From Allochromatium warmingii (GTDB taxonomy: Bacteria; Pseudomonadota; Gammaproteobacteria; Chromatiales; Chromatiaceae): a stretch of DNA of 64,000 nt. The DNA is taken from positions 1 through 64,000 of the forward strand of contig NZ_FNOW01000009.1 in NCBI RefSeq assembly GCF_900107145.1. The letters run 5' to 3'. How positions within the stretch are numbered: position 1 is the first letter of the stretch; every line of letters starts with the position of its first letter. The notes under the pieces were generated by a model. The model had not been told where the DNA came from. It made no database searches and saw only the letters and a program-made list of their open reading frames with translations. Positions 1-7,884 of the stretch are shown piece by piece. Position numbers and translations under genes: made by a program.

Positions 1-249
1 CGAACCCAAGTCAATACAAAAGCGAGCTGCGTTCTTTGCTGACAGAGAATTTTTCTATTATCGGTTAATTGTCAAAAACGAAAAATCGGTATCAGTTTAG
101 TATATCATCCCGAACATGATTTTATTATTGTTCTTGTTGATAAAAAGAACGACGATATTCCTGACAGTCTTTCATCTGGAACGGAAATCATCGAAATTAA
201 CCGATTTAAAATTCCTGATTTAGATCGTTTCATTTACCGTTACACGATC
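1..249 (+). other. Disturbed 5' flank of the first glycosyltransferase gene
   Basis: A reading frame starting at base 3 stays open until TAA at 66-68 and could be the tail of an upstream gene. The frame used by the glycosyltransferase at 250 is open from base 43 and encodes plausible family sequence (YHPEHDF near 106, then IIVLVDK), yet it contains no ATG, GTG or TTG before 250. The usual first 30 or so residues of the enzyme are not recognisable in any frame. Either the 5' end is frameshifted or degraded, or an assembly indel lies around the A-run at 81-85. The window edge limits what can be said. Confidence 0.35.
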
Positions 250-3027
250 ATGGAGTTAAACACGGCGGTTAAACCCTTCGTGCTTTCCGAGCTTTTCGTG
301 GCTCGTAACTACGATACTTTGATTTATCTTGATCCCGATATTTGGATTTTTCGTTATCTAGAAGAAATTTATCAAGCATTTAGCAGTGCATCTATCGTTT
401 TGACTCCACATATACGACGCCCCTATTATGATAACCATCATCCAAGCGATCTAAGCATTCTGCAAAGTGGTACTTATAATCTCGGATTTATTGGACTTAA
501 AAACACCAAAAGTGCTCGATCATTGCTTGATTGGTGGATGCAAAAGCTGTATCACGATTGCGTTGTTGATATTCCTAAAGGATTGTTTGTTGACCAAAAA
601 TGGATTGATCTTGTTCCAGGCTTTTTTCCTGACACCAAAATTATCCATGATCCTAGCTATAATGTCGCCTATTGGAATTTGCATGAACGCCAAATCAGTG
701 GGGATATAAATAATTGGAAAGTTGATGAACAACCACTAGCGTTTTTTCATTTTTCTGGATATCTTCCCATTGCGCCTGACTCAATTTCTACACATCAAAA
801 CCGCCATCAAATTAATCAAATTCCAGATTTTGCTAATATCGCGGTCTATTATGGAGCAGCACTTTTTCAAAATGGATATAAAACATCAATAACTTGGCCT
901 TATGCGTTTGAAACGCTTTCCAATGGTGTCCGCCTTCCCATGCATATCGTCCGCAGTGTCATGCAATGGGCATCTAGAACCGGCGTACCAACACCTAATC
1001 CGCGCACCCATCCTGATGATTTTTGTCGATTTTTGATGTCGCGAGGTTATTTGCCAGAACGTCCAAATGTAGTGCTGTTATATTTCTTTTTGCTTCAGCA
1101 GCGTCAGGATCTTGTGGTTGCTTTCCCGCACGCTGTTGACAATAGTGACGATAGCGATTTTCGCAATTGGCTACTAAATCATGGTGGTCATGAAGCGCAG
1201 CTTCAGGATCTGTTTCCTTACGAAGGCGATAAAATTCGAGATAATGTAGCGGATTTGTTTTTTCGCTTGCGTCAAGCTAATCGCGTAGATGTGTTTGCTG
1301 CATTTCAAGATATGTGGATCAATGATGATGTTTTTAATTGTTTTTTGGGCTGGATTGCAACTCACGGCGTTAAAGAAATGGGTTTTGAAAAAAATGATGC
1401 CGAGTGCCTTAGCAATGCACGCGCTGGGGTCTTTCGCATTTTTAATCTTTATTTCTTACGAGGCGACCTGCAAGTCAAATTCATGAAACTATGGGAAAAA
1501 TACCAAATCGAAGAATTTGCAGAATGGTTACGTCAGCACAGATATACTTTAAATCTTTCCTTGAACGAAATTTCATTGTTCGTTGAGTTTATCAGTGCTC
1601 GCCCTGTATTATTTGAAAAAATCCGATTTCTTTATCAAAATTTCGGCAAGAAACAGAAAATTTTGCCGTCACTATACGCGATCGATGATAGGCGATATCT
1701 TTGCAGTATTGCAGCGAATACTAATCAGATTTTTACTTGGCTTAAAAAAGAAAAAGCGATATCGCCTGCTGATCATTTTGTCGCCCATTTTGGGCGCGAC
1801 CGCTCCATACTCAATGACTTTAGCACATGTTCCGTGCCGGGTTTAATGGCAATGGAGAACTTCGATTTCATTAAGACACTGCGATCAACTCTTGCTGTCG
1901 AGCGATCCTATCCGATAATCAACATGGCAGGATTTTTAACAGCTCCATCAGGAACCGGCGAGGCTGGCCGTGGCATAGTGGCAACACTTAAAAACACCAA
2001 ACTGCCTTTTCGCGCTGTCACTTTGCCACATGTTCAAGCTCAATCAGTCGGGTTTCCAAAACAACCCGCTCTGTTTGGCTGGCCAAGCGCCATCGCGGAT
2101 TTATCGATTACGGTAGCTAATGCCGATTCCAGCAAATCTTTTGAACATATGCTTCCGAGTCTTTATTGGGCAAACAAAAATGTTGGCTATTGGGTATGGG
2201 AGACTGAAACTTTACCCCACCACTTTAAAAATTCAGATACGTTGTTCGATGAAATTTGGACGCCTAGCCATTATTCGGCTGCAGCTATCCGAAAAACTAG
2301 CCGACGAAATGTGCGCGTTTTTCCGCATGTTTTAGATTTCCCTGCGCTTGATCGTGCTGTGGCGAATCGTCAAGCATTTGGCTTACCCACAGAGGCAATT
2401 TTATTTGGTTTTGCTTTCGATCCAAATAGCATTCTTGAGCGCAAAAATGTTGCGGGTTTAGTGCAAGCATTTCAAGATGCCTTCCGTGACAATGACCGTT
2501 GTTATCTAGTGCTAAAAGTCAATGGCCAATCGCGAGGAACTTACGAGTATGAAATGATTCGGGCGCGGGTAGATTCAGATCGTATCTTAGTCATGGAGAT
2601 GACTATGTCGCACGAAAAAACCTTTGATTTCATAAAAAGTTTAGATGTTTATGTTTCGCTGCATCGTGCAGAAGGTTTCGGTCTCACCTGCGCCGAAGCC
2701 ATGGCGCTTGGATTACCTGTGATCGCCAGTCAGTATTCTGGAAATCTAGACTTTATGACCGAACAGAATAGTCTTCTCGTTCCAACACAAGTCATTGAAA
2801 CAGATCGACCCTATGGCCCTTATCCAGCCGGTACGCGCTGGGGAGACCCAGATCTCGCAGCCGCAAGCCATCTGATGCGTACGCTGCTTGATGTTGAAAA
2901 ACGCCGATTTATTGGAGAGGAAGCCGCTCGCTCAATCAGAAAGACGCTTGCACCTGAATTGTTAGCCAATCAATTGAAAGATATGATCGCTGATATTCTT
3001 AATCAGGATAAGGGTTACTCAGCATGA
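250..3027 (+). CDS. Two-domain glycosyltransferase (GT-A-like plus GT4)
   Basis: A large glycosyltransferase predicted to build a surface polysaccharide in the cytoplasm. The N-terminal part (about 1-190) has ELNTAVKPF, the nucleotide-sugar motif YLDPDIWIF and NLGFIGL, as in GT-A enzymes that recur in O-antigen and capsule clusters. The C-terminal part (about 560-925) is a GT4 type GT-B fold: SGTGEAGRG near its start, then GFGLTCAEAMALGLPVIAS, the usual donor-binding region. The middle segment is not recognised. ATG 250 falls inside the first domain by family comparison, so the true protein probably began upstream, where no start codon is present. The last four bases overlap the next gene (ATGA), which suggests coupled translation. 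Base composition is AT-rich compared with the rest of the window. The glycosyltransferase class is firm; the sugar and acceptor are unknown. Confidence 0.8.
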   Translation: MELNTAVKPFVLSELFVARNYDTLIYLDPDIWIFRYLEEIYQAFSSASIVLTPHIRRPYYDNHHPSDLSILQSGTYNLGFIGLKNTKSARSLLDWWMQKLYHDCVVDIPKGLFVDQKWIDLVPGFFPDTKIIHDPSYNVAYWNLHERQISGDINNWKVDEQPLAFFHFSGYLPIAPDSISTHQNRHQINQIPDFANIAVYYGAALFQNGYKTSITWPYAFETLSNGVRLPMHIVRSVMQWASRTGVPTPNPRTHPDDFCRFLMSRGYLPERPNVVLLYFFLLQQRQDLVVAFPHAVDNSDDSDFRNWLLNHGGHEAQLQDLFPYEGDKIRDNVADLFFRLRQANRVDVFAAFQDMWINDDVFNCFLGWIATHGVKEMGFEKNDAECLSNARAGVFRIFNLYFLRGDLQVKFMKLWEKYQIEEFAEWLRQHRYTLNLSLNEISLFVEFISARPVLFEKIRFLYQNFGKKQKILPSLYAIDDRRYLCSIAANTNQIFTWLKKEKAISPADHFVAHFGRDRSILNDFSTCSVPGLMAMENFDFIKTLRSTLAVERSYPIINMAGFLTAPSGTGEAGRGIVATLKNTKLPFRAVTLPHVQAQSVGFPKQPALFGWPSAIADLSITVANADSSKSFEHMLPSLYWANKNVGYWVWETETLPHHFKNSDTLFDEIWTPSHYSAAAIRKTSRRNVRVFPHVLDFPALDRAVANRQAFGLPTEAILFGFAFDPNSILERKNVAGLVQAFQDAFRDNDRCYLVLKVNGQSRGTYEYEMIRARVDSDRILVMEMTMSHEKTFDFIKSLDVYVSLHRAEGFGLTCAEAMALGLPVIASQYSGNLDFMTEQNSLLVPTQVIETDRPYGPYPAGTRWGDPDLAAASHLMRTLLDVEKRRFIGEEAARSIRKTLAPELLANQLKDMIADILNQDKGYSA

Positions 3028-3872
3028 CAATTCCAGCTTTGACCGCGAATGACATAGAAAGCTATTACAAAGTACTTATGGCAAGTTTACGCCAGCGGCG
3101 TCGCCCTAACTTAATTGGCGTTGGTGTGGCGCGTTGCGGGACAACTTTGCTTTATGAACTATTGAAAAAACAACCGGAAGTTTATGTGTCACCGATCAAG
3201 GAAGTGAATTTTTTTGGTGTTTTTCAACAAGAATTTCGACCTAACGGAATGGGGTGGCGCATAGAAGACTACGAGCGTCTTTTTTTGCCAGCAAAGAATG
3301 AACGCTATTTATGTGAAATTTCCCCAGTATATTTCAGCGTTCCAGGCGCAGCGGATTGGATACATCGCCTCGTTGCGGATGTGAAAATTATTATCATGCT
3401 ACGCGAGCCTGTTGAGCGGCTCATTTCACAGTATAAACATTATCTTCAGCATCACAAACGCAACATGATCGAAACTGATCTTGAGGCTTTTCTTGAATCC
3501 GGAATGCGTGTTGTGCAGGATAATGCCGTCTCCATACGCGATTGGTATAGCCCCGGCAGTTGTGTAGCGCAGTCTTTTTATGCTGATAATTTGAGTGCTT
3601 ATATTCGCCTGTTTGGTCGTGATAACGTTTGCGTGTTGATTTATGAAGATCTACGCGATCAACCGGAGATTTGGCTGCAAACTTTGTGTGATTTTCTTGG
3701 GCTGAATATTCTATTCGATCTTAACGAAAAAATTAATGCTTCGCCTAAAGTAGTCGATATCAGTTTATCGCCCGATCTAGTTACGAAAGCACGAGCGATG
3801 TTTCATGATGAAATAGCAAAAACATCAGAAATAATCCATCGCGATTTATCTTCGCTGTGGCATTCTAATTAA
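3024..3872 (+). CDS. Sulfotransferase family protein
   Basis: A 282-residue soluble sulfotransferase that should move sulfate from PAPS onto a hydroxyl, most likely of a glycan given its neighbours. The PAPS 5'-phosphosulfate loop is visible near residues 27-45 as GVGVARCGTTLLYELL. The 3'-phosphate region is visible as MLREPVERLISQYKH near 122-137. Length is normal for the bacterial family. The ATG overlaps the stop of the glycosyltransferase by four bases, so the two are probably translated together. The acceptor cannot be read from sequence. A heparan-type N-deacetylase domain is absent, so this is a stand-alone transferase. Confidence 0.85.
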   Translation: MTIPALTANDIESYYKVLMASLRQRRRPNLIGVGVARCGTTLLYELLKKQPEVYVSPIKEVNFFGVFQQEFRPNGMGWRIEDYERLFLPAKNERYLCEISPVYFSVPGAADWIHRLVADVKIIIMLREPVERLISQYKHYLQHHKRNMIETDLEAFLESGMRVVQDNAVSIRDWYSPGSCVAQSFYADNLSAYIRLFGRDNVCVLIYEDLRDQPEIWLQTLCDFLGLNILFDLNEKINASPKVVDISLSPDLVTKARAMFHDEIAKTSEIIHRDLSSLWHSN

Positions 3873-3893
3873 TTTTATGGAATTTTGCTGACA

Positions 3894-6176
3894 ATGAAAA
3901 AAATAACGACTTTAACGTCTCTTGATTTAACATCGGCTCACAATCCATTTCGTCTCGTCTTTCATATTGGCGCCGGGAAAACGGGCACCAGTTCGATTCA
4001 GCAGATGTTAAAAAATCAGCGCGAACAGTTGAAAGCTCAAGGAGTATGGTATTTGGGGGAAATGCTCGAACATGCGCCCTTGATGAAGTTTTCTTGGCAG
4101 CGGCGTGGCGGTCAAGCCGAATTTTTTGATGCGAGTGTGGTGACAAGGCAAGCCGAACTCAAGGATGTACTGAACCTAGCTTTGATAGACATCCGTAATC
4201 AAGGCTTTCGTATGGCGATTTGGAGTAATGAATGGTTTTTTCCCCGAAGCGATTATGCAATTAATGCTTTCGCCCAACTGCAACAAAGCGGCATTGGCAT
4301 ACAAATTCTTGCCTATGTTCGGCGCCATGACGTTTGGGCGCGGTCGGCTTATGTACAATGGGGTCTAAAACACAAGGGTTATTTGGGGCCTATCCGTTCA
4401 TTTCCGCAATGGTACGAAAGATGGAAAGAAAAAGGTTGTTTTATGTTTGGCTTGCAACCCTGGCTAGAGCGTTTTCCCAATGCGGTATTGGTGCGAAATT
4501 TTGATTGTGTTGAGGATGTTGTTGTAGATTTTTATCAGTTGCTTGGCCTAAATGAGCAGCAAGTGTTATCGTTTTATCACGTCAATACTACCCTTGCGCC
4601 AGAAGAATTGCTTTTACGCACGCTCTTTAATAATCAAGTACAAGAAGCGTCGCCATCGCCTCTATTTCAAAAAGCTTTGACAGGAGTAAACATTGATTAT
4701 AATCAAACACTTGACGATTGGCTGGGACAACTGATGCCAACACGCGACGCGCTAGAGCAGGTATTGCAAGAAACTCAGCTTGATCGTCAGGCGGTTAATG
4801 CATTGCTCAAACAGAGCGGACAACCGCCACTTGTTGAATCCGAGCTAAACATTCCGCCGATGACTGTCGATCCGTCGAAAATGCTTGCTGTCCTTGCTCA
4901 GATTACGATGTGGCAAGCTCGACAAATCACCGAATTGAAAGACCGCGTGAACGATTTAGCGGGGAAACTCGCGACGACTTGCGACACAGCAGCACCTAAG
5001 CAACAAGCTGCCGTGAAGGTGTCGCCAGAATTGCAACAGCCAGATCCAGAAAAATATAACGCTCATACTAAAAGCAACGAGATTAGACAAGACAAGATCT
5101 GGCGAGGTAAAAAACTTAACTCGGTGATTATCCACGTCGGTATGCAAAAAACTGGCTCCACTGCCTTACAGCAGGTGCTTTATCACAATCTCGTTGATCC
5201 AAACTGTTTTTATTCGCATATTGACGAGAACCATAGCGTGAGAATTTGCAGTCTATTTTCAGACGCGCCCGAAAAGTTTCCGGTCAATCAAAGATTGGCA
5301 CGAACCAGCACCGAGATCGATCAACTGAATCGTGAAACACTGCGGCAACTTGATGAAGAATTGGCAGATAACCCGCGAAAAACATGGCTATTTTCCGGCG
5401 AAGGAATTGGCTCATTGAAAAAGCCCGAACTTGAGAAATTTAGGCATTTCCTAGCAGATCGATTTGAGAACATCATGATTGTTGCCTATGTTCGTCCACC
5501 GCGTTCTTTCATGCAAAGTGTTTTTCAACAGCAACTAAAAGGTGGGGTTGATAATCGGTTTAATCTTGAAACGAAATATCCGCGCTACCGTCGCCTTTTT
5601 GAAAAATTTGATCAAGTATATGGTTGCGAGCAGGTGCAGCTCTGGAAATTCGATCCAGCTGCTTTTCCGTACTCGGATGTTGTGCAAGATTTTTGTCGAC
5701 GTCTGAATATTTATATCCCTGTTACTCCCCAAAAAGTTAATGAATCCTTATCCAAGCAGGCAACGCAATTGTTGTATATCTATCGTCGATTTGGTCAAGC
5801 GACACCGATAGGCCGCGAGGCGGTGCGTATTAACCAGCGATTAGTTGATGCATTATGGAACATTGGCACGGATAAGCTGCGATTTGCGCCCGAATGGGTG
5901 CAACCAATTCTGGATGCGCACCGCGAGGATATCGAGTGGATGGAAGCGCGTTTAGGATCGTCGCTAGAGGAAGATATGACGCCTTCAGCCGGGGATATTC
6001 AGCGCGACGCGGATTTGCTGCAGGTGGAGCCAGAGACGCTTGATGCACTCAAAGCGCTGATTGGTGACAATGCGGTGTCTGATGGGATTAAGGGCGACAC
6101 ACCGGAGGAGGTGGCGCGATTAGTTGGCTGTCTGTACACCAAAATTGCCAAGCAAGTTAATCAAACACGTAAATGA
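3894..6176 (+). CDS. Tandem double sulfotransferase-like protein
   Basis: A 760-residue protein with two copies of a P-loop sulfotransferase-like domain. The first begins with FHIGAGKTGTSS near residue 26. The second begins with IIHVGMQKTGSTALQQ near 410. Each is followed by a second motif of the YVRRHD or YVRPPRSF kind. A polar Gln/Asp/Lys-rich linker around 375-400 separates them. ATG 3894 is preferred over an in-frame TTG at 3885. The gene lies 21 bases after the preceding sulfotransferase and probably belongs to the same operon. The two domains are only distantly alike, pointing to an old duplication or fusion. Whether both are catalytic is unknown. Predicted role: sulfation of a cell-surface polysaccharide or lipid. 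Confidence 0.75.
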   Translation: MKKITTLTSLDLTSAHNPFRLVFHIGAGKTGTSSIQQMLKNQREQLKAQGVWYLGEMLEHAPLMKFSWQRRGGQAEFFDASVVTRQAELKDVLNLALIDIRNQGFRMAIWSNEWFFPRSDYAINAFAQLQQSGIGIQILAYVRRHDVWARSAYVQWGLKHKGYLGPIRSFPQWYERWKEKGCFMFGLQPWLERFPNAVLVRNFDCVEDVVVDFYQLLGLNEQQVLSFYHVNTTLAPEELLLRTLFNNQVQEASPSPLFQKALTGVNIDYNQTLDDWLGQLMPTRDALEQVLQETQLDRQAVNALLKQSGQPPLVESELNIPPMTVDPSKMLAVLAQITMWQARQITELKDRVNDLAGKLATTCDTAAPKQQAAVKVSPELQQPDPEKYNAHTKSNEIRQDKIWRGKKLNSVIIHVGMQKTGSTALQQVLYHNLVDPNCFYSHIDENHSVRICSLFSDAPEKFPVNQRLARTSTEIDQLNRETLRQLDEELADNPRKTWLFSGEGIGSLKKPELEKFRHFLADRFENIMIVAYVRPPRSFMQSVFQQQLKGGVDNRFNLETKYPRYRRLFEKFDQVYGCEQVQLWKFDPAAFPYSDVVQDFCRRLNIYIPVTPQKVNESLSKQATQLLYIYRRFGQATPIGREAVRINQRLVDALWNIGTDKLRFAPEWVQPILDAHREDIEWMEARLGSSLEEDMTPSAGDIQRDADLLQVEPETLDALKALIGDNAVSDGIKGDTPEEVARLVGCLYTKIAKQVNQTRK

Positions 6177-6292
6177 AGCTACAGCATTTACTGTTAAACC
6201 TAACCGAATACTAACGTCGAGTAGTTGTTTATATCTCGTCTCAGCGCAGAGTGCGTAGTGACAGATTGACAGCTACTGAGAGGTACACATTA

Positions 6293-7522
6293 ATGTCATT
6301 GATGGGAATAAATGTATATTTTTACGGGCATCGTGATGCTGGCTTCTTTTTTAAGTCCATGAGGCAATGGAATCCAATAATGGATAGGAGTGGATTTTTT
6401 AAATCAGATCCTAAACCTTTGCCGATGAATCAAGACGGACTCATGGATGGTCGCTATATTATTATTTTTCCAGTAAAATTATGCAAAGAACGTAATATTA
6501 ATAACTTGGAATTGATCGAAGACTTGCCGGACTATGTGTTTAAAAATTTACGCGACAATAAGGCTGTTGTTTTATTCGATCACTCCAACGAGCCAGGAAC
6601 CGCGCAAGAAATTAAATGGATTAAAGATAAATTCAAGACAAAAGGTATGCGTTCTTTCGAAAATGTATTATATCTATCTCAAAATAGATTGCTAAATAAT
6701 ATTTCATACCAGTTAAAATGTTGCGCATATGATTATTATCCGATTGCGTGTGCCATGCATATACTTGATATCATAGATGGTGAATGGGAAGATAATTTGA
6801 TCGCTTCCATGACCAACAACAACAAGGATAAGTTTATCCTATGCTTGAATGGGACTCCCAGAAATCATCGTGTTTATACATGCGCCATGTTGCATAAATT
6901 TGGATTGTTAGATGAATCATTGGTGTCGTTTCCCGTTCCAGATGGCTACCGAAAAAATGCTGGTTTTGATATTCAGAAAGCCGTTTCCAAACATCCTGAA
7001 GCCCCCAATAATCTTGAATTATCATTGGAATTTATCGCTAATTCAATTCCCTTTAAAGTGGATGACTACAATGAAAATGATCGCTTAGTTTTCAAAATAG
7101 ATCTAGAGAATTATAGGCGATCATGGATATCTTTAGTGACCGAGACAGCCGTCCATGATGGCGTGGCGAGAATCACCGAGAAAACATTCAAAGCACTCGC
7201 GCTCGGTCATCCATTTTTAATGTACAATCACCCGAATACGCTGTATTTGATAAAGGAGCTGGGCTTTTCGGATTTTTCCGATGTGATCGATCATCGTTAC
7301 GATCACATAGAAAACAAGGCGCGGCGGTTAGAATCCATATTTTTCTCACTTATCGATTTTAAAATCAATTTGGCGGCTGGTGACAAAGTGTTTTTTAACA
7401 AACTTGTTGAGCATTCCAAATATAATATAAACTGGTTGAAAACCGGCTTTTTAAATCATTACTATTCTACTTATGTCGCGCCAATTATCCAATATATCGA
7501 ATCACGCTTACAGCCATCCTGA
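6293..7522 (+). CDS. Unknown protein, possible glycosyltransferase-related
   Basis: A 409-residue protein I do not recognise with confidence. ATG 6293 has a GAGAGG ribosome site nine bases upstream and is preferred over an in-frame GTG at 6251. The C-terminal third contains ITEKTFKALALGHPFLMYN followed by a leucine-rich stretch and GFSDFSDVID. This pattern recurs in glycan-cluster proteins and resembles the donor-site end of some GT-B glycosyltransferases. No signal peptide or membrane segment is evident. The gene is very AT-rich, even for this island, and is the last gene of the glycan block. Role in surface-glycan assembly is inferred from position only. Confidence 0.55.
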   Translation: MSLMGINVYFYGHRDAGFFFKSMRQWNPIMDRSGFFKSDPKPLPMNQDGLMDGRYIIIFPVKLCKERNINNLELIEDLPDYVFKNLRDNKAVVLFDHSNEPGTAQEIKWIKDKFKTKGMRSFENVLYLSQNRLLNNISYQLKCCAYDYYPIACAMHILDIIDGEWEDNLIASMTNNNKDKFILCLNGTPRNHRVYTCAMLHKFGLLDESLVSFPVPDGYRKNAGFDIQKAVSKHPEAPNNLELSLEFIANSIPFKVDDYNENDRLVFKIDLENYRRSWISLVTETAVHDGVARITEKTFKALALGHPFLMYNHPNTLYLIKELGFSDFSDVIDHRYDHIENKARRLESIFFSLIDFKINLAAGDKVFFNKLVEHSKYNINWLKTGFLNHYYSTYVAPIIQYIESRLQPS

Positions 7523-7530
7523 GTAAAGCG

Positions 7531-7839
7531 CTAAAAGCGAATGCCATTCCGCATCAACACCCGCTCGATTTTGCCGACAGTCTGAAGCAGACGCGACAGC
7601 TCGGCTAGTCCCGGGCGCTCACCAGCATCAAGTCGCTGTTCCCAGCTCATTAATTCCGTGTCGAGAAACTCCAGCAATTTGCGTGAGCAGCCGTGACAGT
7701 TGCCGCTACAGAGCTGCGCGTCGGGCGCATCAAAGGGCAGGGTAGCGCGGGTCTGCGCAATCAGGGTGCGCATCACGGTCGGCACATCTGGTTTGCGCGG
7801 CGAAACTCTGCCATCCGGCGGGGCGGTTTGTGTCATCAT
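7531..7839 (-). CDS. Small hypothetical protein with C-x3-C-x2-C motif
   Basis: A 102-residue soluble protein of unknown function. Its centre carries LCSGNCHGC, a compact cysteine cluster that could hold a metal, followed by a probable helical segment (LLEFLDTELMSWEQRL) and a basic C-terminus. The start is taken at ATG 7839 (or 7836), preceded by GGAAAA; a longer reading from 7884 would run into the neighbouring chemoreceptor gene start. It is divergent from the chemoreceptor with only about 45 bases between starts, and convergent with the glycan island. Base composition matches the core genome, so the island border lies between 7522 and 7531. Confidence 0.55.
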   Translation of the reverse strand: MMTQTAPPDGRVSPRKPDVPTVMRTLIAQTRATLPFDAPDAQLCSGNCHGCSRKLLEFLDTELMSWEQRLDAGERPGLAELSRLLQTVGKIERVLMRNGIRF

Positions 7840-7884
7840 TTTACGTTTTCCAAGTTGTGACGACTCGACACGCACGCGATTCAC

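Noticed and set aside
2-100. A second open frame (ending TAG at 98-100) as the tail of an upstream gene.
   Set aside because: Too short and without features; cannot be told apart from chance at the window edge.
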